A stretch of 50,966 nucleotides of DNA from Actinomycetota bacterium (GTDB lineage: Bacteria; Actinomycetota; Coriobacteriia; Anaerosomatales; UBA912). A program made the position numbers and the translations under genes. Shown here one piece after another: positions 1-10,430 of the stretch. How positions within the stretch are numbered: position 1 is the first letter of the stretch; every line of letters starts with the position of its first letter. The stretch lies in assembly GCA_023488435.1 (NCBI GenBank), contig JAMDCK010000019.1:1-50966 (forward strand), written 5' to 3'. The notes beneath the pieces were generated by a model. It searched no databases and was not told where the DNA came from. It saw nothing but the letters and a program-made list of their open reading frames with translations.

Positions 1-65
1 GCTCCGCCGGCATAAAGAGCGGCGGCCAAAGCACTTAGCAGAACAAGAATGCGTGTCATTTTCAT
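1..65 (-). CDS. N-terminus of a secreted or membrane protein (partial)
   Basis: Only the first 21 codons lie in the window. They read as a Lys/Arg-containing start followed by a hydrophobic run rich in Leu and Ala, which looks like a signal peptide or first membrane segment. The start is supported by a strong ribosome binding site (CCTCC on the plus strand at 76-80, AGGAGG-type on minus) about ten bases upstream of the ATG. The product cannot be named from this fragment. Confidence 0.55.
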   Translation of the reverse strand, partial: MKMTRILVLLSALAAALYAGG

Positions 66-201
66 GATGAGAAGACCTCCTTTTAGGAACTGTGGTCCTC
101 TCCCATTCCGCTAGTGATGGAAGAACTCTGTCCGCTCCGCTCAAAGTTTGGCGTACAGTGTTCGGTTCACTTTTCACAGCATCAGCCTGTTACGTAATCC
201 G

Positions 202-873
202 CTATGTGACTGTCAAGAAATGTCCAAGACGGCGATTGATCGCATCCAGAGTAGCTTTGACTATCGAGTCCTTGTCGTTCTGATGAACAAGCGCAGAGCC
301 AGAGAATGACTCCTCCCCATTGGTGGAGACCATGGTCACGCAAGACACAGCGACCCTCTGACGGCCAAGCGGGATGATCGCAACGTCCTCGAGGCCGAAG
401 CACCGCGCATCGCTTATATATTTGTTAATCGCGTCCAGCGTTGCCATCGCCACAAGGCGAACACGCCCTGTCTGGCTCGCCGGGCCGAATGCCTCTCCCA
501 AGCAGGTCTCGCCATCTATATCCAGAGAGACCGTGACGGTGGAGTGGACTCCGCTCACATGAGCGTTTATCGAAAGAATTTTTACCCGGAATTCTGGCCT
601 GACCGGCTCTGTTCCTGTCGGTCCGACGACATCGCCGCCAAGTTGAGCGATGGATATCTTCTTGTGATCGATCGCAATTCCAAAGCTCGCCATCAACGTC
701 GACTCTATGTCGCGAACCAATTGCTTGGGTGACTTATTGGGAAGTGCTAGGACGTGAATCTCCTCGATTAGCCCCTCGGAAGAAACCACAACGCGCGCGG
801 CCTGAATCTCAGCTACCTGCCCCAGGGTATTCTCGATATCCTCGATGGATACTTGAGACGCACGCCTCTCCAT
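202..873 (-). CDS. Uncharacterised conserved-looking protein
   Basis: A 223-residue protein with no signal peptide or membrane segment. Residues about 5-75 look like a small alpha/beta domain (SIEDIENTLGQV, IEEIHVLALPN, VRDIEST). The rest contains two similar beta-rich stretches, each ending in a helix with a DAIN motif (TLDAINKYI and TLDAINRRLG), which suggests an internal repeat. I do not recognise the family. A longer reading begins at a TTG at 909 without a ribosome binding site. I chose the ATG at 873 because AGGGG sits about seven bases upstream. A good sigma-70-type promoter lies upstream (949-977), so the gene is probably transcribed alone. Base composition matches its neighbours. Confidence 0.7.
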   Translation of the reverse strand: MERRASQVSIEDIENTLGQVAEIQAARVVVSSEGLIEEIHVLALPNKSPKQLVRDIESTLMASFGIAIDHKKISIAQLGGDVVGPTGTEPVRPEFRVKILSINAHVSGVHSTVTVSLDIDGETCLGEAFGPASQTGRVRLVAMATLDAINKYISDARCFGLEDVAIIPLGRQRVAVSCVTMVSTNGEESFSGSALVHQNDKDSIVKATLDAINRRLGHFLTVT

Positions 874-948
874 ATATAGCCCCTGACTTGATCGATCTGC
901 CGGTATCAACCAATTGTCGGATACACATTCAAAGCACGCTTCCGCACA

Positions 949-977
949 ACTCTATTAGCCAAGCCACCAAGTGTCAA
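949..977 (-). promoter_or_regulatory. Sigma-70-type promoter for the gene at 202-873
   Basis: On the minus strand a consensus -35 box TTGACA (plus positions 972-977) is followed after exactly 17 bases by TAGAGT (949-954), a good -10 box. The predicted start point is near 942, giving a leader of about 70 bases before the ATG at 873. Seen in sequence; activity is inferred. Confidence 0.6.
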
Positions 978-982
978 CACTT
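969..982. promoter_or_regulatory. Perfect inverted repeat over the -35 box (candidate operator)
   Basis: The 14-base sequence AAGTGTCAACACTT has perfect 6-base arms (AAGTGT/ACACTT) around a two-base centre. It contains the -35 box of the promoter at 949-977, the position expected for a repressor site. No regulator is identified. Confidence 0.4.
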
Positions 983-1014
983 CTCGGCAACTGCATAATG
1001 GGTCGCCTAAAGAC

Positions 1015-1044
1015 TGAGGGGCCAGGCAATCGCCCAGCCCCTCA
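1015..1044 (-). terminator. Stem-loop terminator after hpf
   Basis: The arms TGAGGGGC (1015-1022) and GCCCCTCA (1037-1044) pair perfectly, and an inner GGC/GCC pair can extend the structure. It starts 17 bases beyond the hpf stop. The T-tract that follows on the minus strand is short (GTCTTT), so termination may be incomplete. Confidence 0.6.
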
Positions 1045-1061
1045 ATGGATGACGCACCCTA

Positions 1062-1613
1062 TCAGCCGATCTTTGGTTCGATAAGCCCGTAATCGCCGTC
1101 TTTGCGGCGATACAGGACGTTCACCGCCTCGGTCTCTGCCGAAGTGAAGACAAAGAAGTCGTGACCCAGCAGCTCGAGTTGCAATATCGCCTCTTCGGGC
1201 ATCATCGGTTTCATGTCGAGCACCTTGGTCTTGACGATACTGGGGTCATCCTCCACTGGGAGGACTGGATCGACTGGCACCATGGGCTCAGCAGCTCTCC
1301 TGCCGGAGTGCCTGTCCAGTATCTTGCCCTTGTACTTGCGAAACTGGCGCTCTAGCTTCTCGGAAACCAGGTCGATTGCAGCATACATGTCTGTTGCTGC
1401 CTCTTTAGCCCTGATGACCGGACCTTTGGTCCACACTGTCACCTCGGCGACGTGATTGTTCTCGATCGATGGGTTCTTCTCAACATAAAACTCGATCTCA
1501 GCTCGGACGTGATCGCCATCCATGATTCTGGAGTTTCTGCCGATCTTATCCTGTGCATAATCGCGAATTGGGTCTGTGACTGCCATATTGCGAGCTTTGA
1601 TTATCAATTCCAT
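1062..1613 (-). CDS. hpf: Ribosome hibernation promoting factor, long form
   Basis: A 183-residue HPF/RaiA-family protein. In this family the N-terminal domain binds the 30S decoding region and silences ribosomes in stationary phase, and the C-terminal domain of the long form dimerises ribosomes into 100S particles. The N-terminal domain (about 1-105: MELIIKARNM, ERQFRKYKGK) is followed by a variable acidic linker and a C-terminal domain (about 125-183) ending in FFVFTSAETEAVNVLYRRKD. The length fits the long form. AAGGAGG precedes the ATG. The gene lies 31 bases downstream of the amino-acid transporter ATPase, so read-through from that operon is possible. A terminator follows. Confidence 0.95.
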   Translation of the reverse strand: MELIIKARNMAVTDPIRDYAQDKIGRNSRIMDGDHVRAEIEFYVEKNPSIENNHVAEVTVWTKGPVIRAKEAATDMYAAIDLVSEKLERQFRKYKGKILDRHSGRRAAEPMVPVDPVLPVEDDPSIVKTKVLDMKPMMPEEAILQLELLGHDFFVFTSAETEAVNVLYRRKDGDYGLIEPKIG

Positions 1614-1644
1614 AGCGGACCTCCTTCAGAACCGGGGTTATAGT

Positions 1645-2391
1645 TTAGCTGATATGACCCAGAAAATCCCGGGTACGTTCATGTGACGGAGCGTCGAAGA
1701 CTTGAGCCGGTGGCCCCTGCTCCACAATCAGTCCTTCGTCCATGAACACGACTCTGTCGGCAACCTCGCGGGCAAATCCCATTTCGTGGGTGACTACGAG
1801 CATGGTCATCCCCCCGCTTGCCAATGACTTCATGACGTCCAAAACGCCCCGGACTAGCTCTGGATCCAATGCCGAAGTTACTTCATCGAACAGCATCACG
1901 TGAGGGTCCATAGCTAGCGACCTGGCGATGGCCACCCGCTGTTGTTGTCCCCCGGAAAGCTGGGACGGGTAGTTGTCGATCTTGTCGGCGAGTCCTACGC
2001 GAGTGAGCTGTTCACGTGCAACACGCTGGGCCTCATCCTTGGACCTGCCCAAGACGGTGCGCTGCGCCAGCATGACGTTGCCCAGAGTCGTCAGGTGCGG
2101 GAACAGATTGAACGACTGGAAGACCATCCCGATGTGCTCGCGCATCTTGTTGATGTTCGTCTTGGGATCGTTGACCATGACGTCCTCGAACCATATCTCT
2201 CCGGAGGTTGGTTCCTCCAGTCGATTGATGCAGCGAAGTAGCGTCGACTTGCCCGAACCACTGGGGCCTAGGATCACAACGACCTCGCCCTTTGTGACCT
2301 CGAAATCCACTCCTTTGAGCACTTCGAGTGATCCGAATGCCTTCCGAAGCGCTCTGATGCGGACGATGGTCTGTGATCCGTCGGTGTTCAT
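1645..2391 (-). CDS. Polar amino-acid ABC transporter ATPase (GlnQ/ArtP type)
   Basis: A 248-residue cytoplasmic ATPase that powers uptake by the adjacent permease. Walker A is [20 protein letters not shown] (about residues 42-61), followed by the Q-loop ([12 protein letters not shown]), signature LSGGQQQR, Walker [13 protein letters not shown] and the switch His (VVTHEMGFA). The RCINRLEEP and FNLFPHLT variants are typical of the polar amino-acid (PAAT) branch. The ATG overlaps the permease stop by four bases (ATGA), so the two are translationally coupled. Substrate cannot be told from the sequence. Confidence 0.95.
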   Translation of the reverse strand: MNTDGSQTIVRIRALRKAFGSLEVLKGVDFEVTKGEVVVILGPSGSGKSTLLRCINRLEEPTSGEIWFEDVMVNDPKTNINKMREHIGMVFQSFNLFPHLTTLGNVMLAQRTVLGRSKDEAQRVAREQLTRVGLADKIDNYPSQLSGGQQQRVAIARSLAMDPHVMLFDEVTSALDPELVRGVLDVMKSLASGGMTMLVVTHEMGFAREVADRVVFMDEGLIVEQGPPAQVFDAPSHERTRDFLGHIS

Positions 2392-3209
2392 GTTGACTCC
2401 CTCTTGGGCCTGCCAACCGATCTTCCGCCCTCGGAACGCTCGAGTCTCTCCTCGAGGACGGCGACGACACGACCTAGGGGAATCGTGAGTAGCAGGTAAA
2501 AAACAGCCGCCACCACGTAGGCGGACATATTGAATTCGACAGCGGCGAACTGCCTCGCACGCTGAGTGATCTCATTGATGCCGACAGCCGCCAACAGTGC
2601 GGTGTCTTTGAACAGCAGGATGAACTCGTTCATCATCGTTGGGAGGAGACGCCTGACGGTCTGCGGGATGATTACGAAGATCATCGCCTTGGGTATCGTC
2701 ATTCCCAATGAGCGAGCCGCCTCCATCTGCCCCTTGTGGATGGATTGTATCCCCGCGCGGAATATCTCAGCCATATACGCCGAGGAGTTCAGGGACAACA
2801 CGAACAGTCCTCGCATATAGACGGTGTAATCGACGCCGAAAAGGAACGGTTCCTTGAGGAAGGGGTTGGCTCGAACGAACTCTTGGTATTCGGGAATCAA
2901 GGGGATGCCGAGATAGATCACCATCACCTGCATGAACAACGGGGTGCCCCTGACGATGTCAACGAACACGGTAGCCGGCCAGCGGAACAGGCGCGACTTG
3001 GACATCTTCATGAATGCGAGAGCCAGGCCCCAGGGGATCGCGATCAAAAACGAGATCAGGCCGAATGTGACAGATACCGGAAACGCCTCGGCGATGATGG
3101 GAACGGCGCGTTCCATTACATCGAACGAGAAGAATATGCGGGTGAGTGGGTTGGTTTCCCACCACTGGATGAGAGCTTCCAAATGCATCTCCGAAACCAT
3201 CGTTGGCAT
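2388..3209 (-). CDS. Amino-acid ABC transporter permease (His/Glu/Gln/Arg/opine type)
   Basis: A 273-residue inner-membrane permease with about five to six hydrophobic segments. The EAA-type loop ([20 protein letters not shown], about residues 165-184) contacts the ATPase, and [12 protein letters not shown] just before it is characteristic of this permease family. It is likely a homodimer, because only one permease gene is present. The longest start at 3209 has no clear ribosome binding site, since the stem-loop at 3216-3250 occupies that region. In-frame ATGs at 3200 and 3188 are alternatives. The gene lies between the binding-protein gene and the ATPase. Confidence 0.93.
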   Translation of the reverse strand: MPTMVSEMHLEALIQWWETNPLTRIFFSFDVMERAVPIIAEAFPVSVTFGLISFLIAIPWGLALAFMKMSKSRLFRWPATVFVDIVRGTPLFMQVMVIYLGIPLIPEYQEFVRANPFLKEPFLFGVDYTVYMRGLFVLSLNSSAYMAEIFRAGIQSIHKGQMEAARSLGMTIPKAMIFVIIPQTVRRLLPTMMNEFILLFKDTALLAAVGINEITQRARQFAAVEFNMSAYVVAAVFYLLLTIPLGRVVAVLEERLERSEGGRSVGRPKREST

Positions 3210-3215
3210 GAATAT

Positions 3216-3250
3216 AAGGACCGACGCACCGACCAGTGCGCCGGTCCCTT
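3216..3250 (-). promoter_or_regulatory. Intercistronic stem-loop between binding protein and permease
   Basis: Long arms of about 14 bases (AAGGACCG-CGCAC pairing with GTGCG-CGGTCCCTT, one mismatch and one bulge) surround a six-base loop. It lies between the solute-binding-protein stop and the permease start. Such elements often protect the upstream mRNA or cause partial termination, so the binding protein is made in excess. The T-run after it (TTATATT) is weak. The role is inferred. Confidence 0.5.
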
Positions 3251-3282
3251 GAAGGCTAACTAGACTTGTTCGCTTTCAAGAA

Positions 3283-4122
3283 CTAAGGGATGGAAAGCGG
3301 CGGGGCGCCGAACCACCTCTCGTAGATCTCGACGTACGTGCCGTCTTCCTTGATCTCAGCCAGCGCACCGTTCACTGCATCGCGAAGCGCGGTGTTCTCA
3401 AGATTGAAGCCAAAACCGTACTGCTCATCGGTGGGGATCTCGTAGACTACGGCCATGCCGCGGGCAGGATCCCTGGCGATGTCCTGAGAGATGGGGGCAT
3501 CGTTGATGACGGCAACGACGTCACCAGCCTGGAGTGCACCGAATGCCGCTAGGATGTCGGTGTAGGTCACGATCTCGATCCCTCTGGGTACCAAGTTCTC
3601 CTGGGCCCACATAGCACCAGTTGTACCCGACTGCACACCGATCTTGTCGCCCGACTCCAAGTCATCGACGGTGGTGATCGCCGATTCTGCGTCCACTGTC
3701 AGGGACTGGTTGCTGTTGATGTACGGATCCGAGAATGCAATCTTCTCGGCGCGCTCTTCGGTAATCGTCATTGCCGAGGCTATCATGTCGAACTCGGTGG
3801 CTGTCTGCATCGCCGCGATGAGCGCATCGAAGTTGTAGCTCTTGAACTCGACCTCATACCCGATCCGCTCACCAACAGCTTTCATAAGATCCACATCGAA
3901 CCCGACGATCTCGCCATCGACCACGCTCTGGAACGGGGGGAAAGCCGTGTCGGAGCCGACGATTATCCTGCCGGGAGTCAACGTACCGAGGTCTGCTGGC
4001 TCCTCGACTGCAGGCTCCTGTGGCTCCGGTTCTGGGGTCGTTCCGCATCCAACGACACCGAACATCGTCGCCATCAGCATCAGCGCCAAAACCAATGAAA
4101 GGTACTTACGGGTTTTGCCCAT
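3283..4122 (-). CDS. Amino-acid-binding lipoprotein (SBP family 3)
   Basis: A 279-residue extracytoplasmic binding protein. A signal peptide with lipobox VVGC puts the lipidated Cys at about residue 26, followed by an acidic Pro/Glu linker. The mature part has the family-3 pattern: VGSDTAFPPF, GFDVDLMKAVGERIGYEVEF, then FDALIAAMQT and MTITEERAEKIAFSDPY. The ATG is preceded by AGGGAGG. The gene lies upstream of the permease and ATPase and presumably feeds ligand to them. The ligand is not predictable; family members bind polar amino acids. Confidence 0.93.
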   Translation of the reverse strand: MGKTRKYLSLVLALMLMATMFGVVGCGTTPEPEPQEPAVEEPADLGTLTPGRIIVGSDTAFPPFQSVVDGEIVGFDVDLMKAVGERIGYEVEFKSYNFDALIAAMQTATEFDMIASAMTITEERAEKIAFSDPYINSNQSLTVDAESAITTVDDLESGDKIGVQSGTTGAMWAQENLVPRGIEIVTYTDILAAFGALQAGDVVAVINDAPISQDIARDPARGMAVVYEIPTDEQYGFGFNLENTALRDAVNGALAEIKEDGTYVEIYERWFGAPPLSIP

Positions 4123-4219
4123 CTACGCCTCCCTATTCTCCATTACGCACGGCCCTGGACGATTCCATTGCCGATCCTTCAACTTGCAAAGCCAAGATAC
4201 ACTATCTGCCGAACAGATT

Positions 4220-5110
4220 TCATCTGGGGATAGCCAGGCGTGGGAAGGTTCCGGCCCAGGTGGTCCGGATCGCCTCTATGGCGCCACCTGCCGCAAGATC
4301 CTCCAACACGCTCCTGAGTTCGTTACCGAGCTCTTCGGCGTCGGGTGCAACGGCAACACCCAAAGCAGTCGGCGCACCGTATTGGCCTGCGAAGACGACA
4401 TCATCGAAGTCACGGACAACATATGCGGTGACCGCTGCACCTCCGGCAACGACATCGATCTCGCCTGCAGACAGGGCCTCTATCGCCTCACGAATCGTGG
4501 GAAAAACTGTGAAGGCACCCTCGCCGAGATCGTGGTAGAGCGCCCAATACGCAGCCGACTCCTGCTGGGCTCCTATTCTCTTGCCAGAGAAATCGAAAGG
4601 AGTGAGCATGTCAGCGGTTACGGTAGGTGTCGTCGTTCCGGCTGCCGGAGTCTCCAGCGTGGCAGGATCCTGCTGCCCGCTGCTGAGCTCCTCGGCATCG
4701 GTGGCCCTTACGAAAAATGCGGGGCCGTCGGTCATGTAGACGCCGGCCATGCTGAAGCCACCGGTGGCCAGCTCGTCGAGCGGAACGGACATCACCACGT
4801 CAACGCGTCCCGCCTCCAGAGCCGAAGCGGCATCTGCAGGCGTTACCTGCACCGTCTGCAGCTCAAGACCGAGACTCGCCGCCACAGCGGACGCCACATC
4901 AATGTCGATGCCCGCCTCTGTGCCCTCATCGACTCCGGCGAACGGCGGATGCTCAAGGTCGACACCGACTCGAAGCACACCCGCTTCGGCAATCAGGGGT
5001 GGTTCGATCTTTGGCTCGAGCTGCGTAACTTCAGGCTCGGGCGCACAGCCGACGAGTAGTGCCAGCGTGCAAATCGACGCCAATACCAGAGTTGCTCTTG
5101 TATACCTCAT
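4220..5110 (-). CDS. Second family-3 solute-binding lipoprotein
   Basis: A 296-residue lipoprotein with lipobox LLVGC near residue 22. The family-3 core begins at VLRVGVDLEHPPFAG and continues through AGIDIDVASAVAASLGLEL and AGRVDVVMSVP. A less conserved stretch around residues 135-170, rich in Thr and Pro, interrupts the usual fold order. That is unusual and may be a loop specific to this protein. AGGAGG precedes the ATG. It sits 97 bases upstream of the first binding-protein gene in the same direction, so two binding proteins may share one permease/ATPase. A duplicated, diverged paralogue with another ligand is the simplest view. Confidence 0.87.
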   Translation of the reverse strand: MRYTRATLVLASICTLALLVGCAPEPEVTQLEPKIEPPLIAEAGVLRVGVDLEHPPFAGVDEGTEAGIDIDVASAVAASLGLELQTVQVTPADAASALEAGRVDVVMSVPLDELATGGFSMAGVYMTDGPAFFVRATDAEELSSGQQDPATLETPAAGTTTPTVTADMLTPFDFSGKRIGAQQESAAYWALYHDLGEGAFTVFPTIREAIEALSAGEIDVVAGGAAVTAYVVRDFDDVVFAGQYGAPTALGVAVAPDAEELGNELRSVLEDLAAGGAIEAIRTTWAGTFPRLAIPR

Positions 5111-5394
5111 ACAGCGTGCCTCCTGATGTGATCAGCGCTTTCACCCGGCTGACCTGGTCTTTGACCCCACACTCGCGTACCGGGGCTTCTGCTCGATACT
5201 ATCTCACTACCGACCCTCTCGCCCGGGGCCACCCGATGTGGCCCTGCTCGGACGGTACGACTTACCCCTAAGATGCGCCATGCTCGCGCGGCGGTGAACG
5301 CCGGCTTACGTGGGTCCTTTAGGCCGCATCTACCATGGACTAGGACGCCGGATGGCATCCGCAACCACAAACCCGGGTGAAAGCAAGGTGCATT
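5111..5394. other. Non-coding stretch between binding-protein gene and comF
   Basis: I found no convincing gene here. It must hold the promoter of the transporter operon reading leftward, but I could not find a well-spaced -35/-10 pair. I saw no tRNA or recognisable riboswitch. Confidence 0.4.
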
Positions 5395-6072
5395 CTACCA
5401 CGCGCGCGCCAGTGCACCGACACGCACCTCCGTAGCCCCCGCTGCGATCAATGCCGAGGCGGCCGCATCCACCGTCGCTCCGGTAGTGATCACGTCGTCG
5501 AGCAGCAGTATCCGCTCGGGGAGCCTAACATCCGAAGACACTCGAATCGCTTCGGCGGTATTGGTCTTGCGCGCACTCCTGCCCAGAAGTCGCTGGTCCT
5601 TTAGCGCTGAGGACTCCAGAGGCTTGAGGCTCGGAACCGCCCAGGCATCCGAAATCCGCTGCGCGATCAGCTCGACATGGTCGAAGCCCCTTCTGGCTAC
5701 CGCCTTGCTCGAAGCCGGTATCGCCACTATCGCATGGGGCCAGGTCTGCCACGCTTCAAGGTTTTCTGCCAGCAGGCCTGCAGCCACTTGCGCAAGACGC
5801 ACCTCTCCCCCGTCCTTGTACATGGTCACGATCCGAGAAAGGGGTCGGGCCAGCGAACCGACGCATGCTGCCTGGGTGAAAGCGAATTCGATCTCCCAGC
5901 ACTCGGTGCAGGTCAGGGCACCATGGGGGGCACCACACCTGGGGCAGGTATCGGGTGGCATCATCGCCTCGATGGCGGCCCTACAACCTGCACACAACAG
6001 CCAGCCCGGGAGGTCACATCCCGCGCATCGGGTCGGGTATATCGCTTCTAGCAGCCCTTGGAGCCACATCAT
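5395..6072 (-). CDS. comF: ComF family protein (phosphoribosyltransferase-like)
   Basis: A 225-residue protein related to ComF/GntX, needed for DNA uptake in competent bacteria. The N-terminal zinc-ribbon-like region has paired cysteines (CAGC, CAGC, CPRC, CTEC, residues about 17-58). The C-terminal phosphoribosyltransferase domain contains the PRPP-loop motif ILLLDDVITTGATVDAAASA near residue 190. A longer reading to 6456 has no family similarity and covers the next gene, so I chose the double ATG at 6072/6069. GGGGGA lies directly before it, which favours the second ATG (6069). It follows the transporter gene at 6111 by 38 bases. Confidence 0.88.
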   Translation of the reverse strand: MMWLQGLLEAIYPTRCAGCDLPGWLLCAGCRAAIEAMMPPDTCPRCGAPHGALTCTECWEIEFAFTQAACVGSLARPLSRIVTMYKDGGEVRLAQVAAGLLAENLEAWQTWPHAIVAIPASSKAVARRGFDHVELIAQRISDAWAVPSLKPLESSALKDQRLLGRSARKTNTAEAIRVSSDVRLPERILLLDDVITTGATVDAAASALIAAGATEVRVGALARAW

Positions 6073-6110
6073 TCCCCCAGTGATGCGCCGACGAGTCCAC
6101 GAACGACCCT

Positions 6111-7025
6111 TCAGCCCATCAACAGTCGCATCACAGGGATCGTGACGACAGAGAACGTAGTCGTCATCAATATCGCTGCTGCGATGAATCCGGTATCCAG
6201 GCCGAATCGTGAGCCAATAACCAACGTCAGCATCATCGAAGGCATTCCCGCCGACAGCACCAATAGATCGAGGGCGCCCGCGCCTTCGAGCACCATCGAG
6301 CCCACGATAAATGCCGCCGCCGGAGCCAATGCAAGGCGGATACCCGACAGCACCATCAACGGCCTGATGTGCTCCCGGAGACTGCCCATACTCAAAGTCA
6401 GTCCAACGGAGATCATGATCAGCGGCGTAACCAGTTTCGCAAAAGTGTCCAACCAATCACTTACCAAAACCGGAATCTCGATTCCCTGCAGCAGCAGCGC
6501 AATGACCACCGCTATCACAGCAGGAAACGTGAGTATCTCCCGTGCCGGCCTGATGGGTCGGCCATCCGATCTTCCGAACCTCTCGGCGATGAGTAGGCCA
6601 ACTAGCAGCATCGCCCCCACGGTGCCGAAGATATCGTAGAAGATTGCTCGAGAAAGCCCTTCTTCGCCGAAAAGGGCAAGTGCCATCGGGTAGCCGAGAT
6701 AAGCCGTATTGCCCAGAGCCGACGTGAGGATGAAGCCGCCCGCAACCGGTCGCGACAGAGCCATCAGGCGAGCAGCGCCCCATGCCACCAGGGCCGTTAC
6801 GCCGAAGACTACCCAAGCAGAGACGGCGATTAGCACCATGTCCCGCTCCAGGGTGGCGGTTTGAATCGACCGAAACACGAGGGCCGGCAGGCCGATGTAG
6901 ACGATCAGGACGTTCAGTGGCTTAGCGTCATCGGCACTCAGGAGCCCAGTCCACCGCAGAAGCCACCCAAAGGCCACCATCCCGATGAAGCCGAGAGTGA
7001 TCCCGGCAGTTCCCAGCGCGTCCAT
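6111..7025 (-). CDS. AEC-family transporter (auxin efflux carrier-like permease)
   Basis: A 304-residue membrane protein with about ten hydrophobic segments in two halves, as in the AEC family. Matching features are FGWLLRWTGLLSADDAKPLN near the start, NTAYLGYPMALALFGEEG in the first half and SVGLTLSMG in the second. Bacterial members export or import carboxylates such as malate or malonate; the substrate here is unknown. It starts three bases after the mtnA stop, so it is probably in the same operon. Confidence 0.88.
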   Translation of the reverse strand: MDALGTAGITLGFIGMVAFGWLLRWTGLLSADDAKPLNVLIVYIGLPALVFRSIQTATLERDMVLIAVSAWVVFGVTALVAWGAARLMALSRPVAGGFILTSALGNTAYLGYPMALALFGEEGLSRAIFYDIFGTVGAMLLVGLLIAERFGRSDGRPIRPAREILTFPAVIAVVIALLLQGIEIPVLVSDWLDTFAKLVTPLIMISVGLTLSMGSLREHIRPLMVLSGIRLALAPAAAFIVGSMVLEGAGALDLLVLSAGMPSMMLTLVIGSRFGLDTGFIAAAILMTTTFSVVTIPVMRLLMG

Positions 7026-7028
7026 CGT

Positions 7029-8261
7029 CTAGTCGATCAGCACCTCGTGCAGGGCACCCGAGCCCATACCCATGAGGCCCAGCGAGGTCTCGAAATCCGG
7101 GCGGGCCACACCGCGCTCGGTGATGATGGCCGTAATGTACTTGGCCGGCGTGATGTCGAATGCCGGGTTGTAGACCGGAACGTTGAGCGGTGCGATCCGC
7201 GCCCATCCATCGAGCTGGAATGCGCCGCCCTTGCGCGCAACCATGAGTTTGTGTCCGCGTGTGAGGCTGAACTCGTGCGGTCCTTCGCTGGTGAGTGCCT
7301 CGAAGGCCCGGATCTCTGCAGGATTGGTCGTCTCGAACACGGCCGCCCACGAGACGCCGGTGACTTCTTCTTCCGAGCGCTGCTCGATGACCATCTCGGC
7401 ACCGGTGCTGATCGTCAGGTTCACCGTCGACGATGGAGCCGCAACGTAGAACGGTATCCCGTGCTCGTGCGCGAGAACCGCAAGTCCGTAAGTGCCGATC
7501 TTGTTGGCCGTGTCGCCATTGGCTGCAATGTGATCAGCGCCGACGATGACCGCATCGACTCCGCCCTGCTGCATCACCCAGGCCGCCATGTTGTCGGTGA
7601 TGAGCGCACACGGGATGCCCGCCATCATGAGCTCCCAGGAGGTGAGGCGCGAGCCCTGCATCACCGGACGGGTCTCATCGACCCAGACATGCTCGATCTT
7701 GCCTTGCTCATGTGCGGTGAAGATCACGCCCAGCGCAGTGCCGAAGAATGCGGTCGCCAGCGAGCCGGCGTTGCAGTGTGTCAGTATCCGCGACTCGGGG
7801 TTGATGAGCTCGGCACCGTTCTCACCGAGTACGCGGTTGATTTTCTCGTCTTGGGAGATCATGGCAAGCGCTTCTTGCAGCAATATCTCGCGCAGCTCGG
7901 GTAGGGGCAGATCGGACTGGTCGTAAGCCAGGCGGCGCATGCGCTGTGCGCCCCAAGCAAGGTTCACGGCGGTGGGCCGAGTGGATACGACTGTCTCAAC
8001 GACCTCTTCGAGCGCGGCGAAGAAAGCGCCGTGGTCTTCTATATCAGTCGACTCGTTTACGGCCCACGCTGCAATCGCGAGTGCGGCGGCGACGCCCAGT
8101 GCGGGCGCGCCTCGAACGGCCATTCCCTTTATCGCCCAGCAGACTCCGCCGTGGTTATCGCACTCCAGAATGTCGCCGACCAGCGGAAGCCTCGACTGAT
8201 CGATGAGTCGGACTTTGCCGTCTTCCCACCAGATAGTGCGGGGAATGTCCTCGATTGCCAT
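7029..8261 (-). CDS. mtnA: S-methyl-5-thioribose-1-phosphate isomerase
   Basis: MtnA isomerises 5-methylthioribose-1-phosphate to methylthioribulose-1-phosphate in methionine salvage. Seen: RGAPALGVAAA (about 50-60), the catalytic Cys in THCNAGSLAT (C163), the catalytic Asp in GADHIAANGDTANKIGTYGL (D243) and the C-terminal YNPAFDITPAKYITAIITE. At 410 residues it is about 50-60 longer than usual. The extra segment lies about residues 302-352, between EEEVTG and RIAPLN, and is not part of the family core as I know it. The gene starts one base after the ahcY stop, with GAGGAGG upstream. The only other likely salvage-pathway gene here is the nucleoside phosphorylase; the later dioxygenase steps are absent. 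Confidence 0.95.
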   Translation of the reverse strand: MAIEDIPRTIWWEDGKVRLIDQSRLPLVGDILECDNHGGVCWAIKGMAVRGAPALGVAAALAIAAWAVNESTDIEDHGAFFAALEEVVETVVSTRPTAVNLAWGAQRMRRLAYDQSDLPLPELREILLQEALAMISQDEKINRVLGENGAELINPESRILTHCNAGSLATAFFGTALGVIFTAHEQGKIEHVWVDETRPVMQGSRLTSWELMMAGIPCALITDNMAAWVMQQGGVDAVIVGADHIAANGDTANKIGTYGLAVLAHEHGIPFYVAAPSSTVNLTISTGAEMVIEQRSEEEVTGVSWAAVFETTNPAEIRAFEALTSEGPHEFSLTRGHKLMVARKGGAFQLDGWARIAPLNVPVYNPAFDITPAKYITAIITERGVARPDFETSLGLMGMGSGALHEVLID

Positions 8262-8262
8262 A

Positions 8263-10380
<2,118 letters not shown>

Positions 10381-10430
10381 TCACAGGCGGCAACAAGCGT
10401 ATGGACCGCCGAGGGTTGGCGGGCGAAAAC

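Noticed and set aside
3842-5059. 405-codon open frame on the plus strand
   Set aside because: Antisense to both binding-protein genes, which have clear lipoboxes and family motifs.
5276-5400. Possible tRNA or structured RNA downstream of comF
   Set aside because: GC-rich with short inverted repeats, but no TPsiC-like box or cloverleaf could be built.
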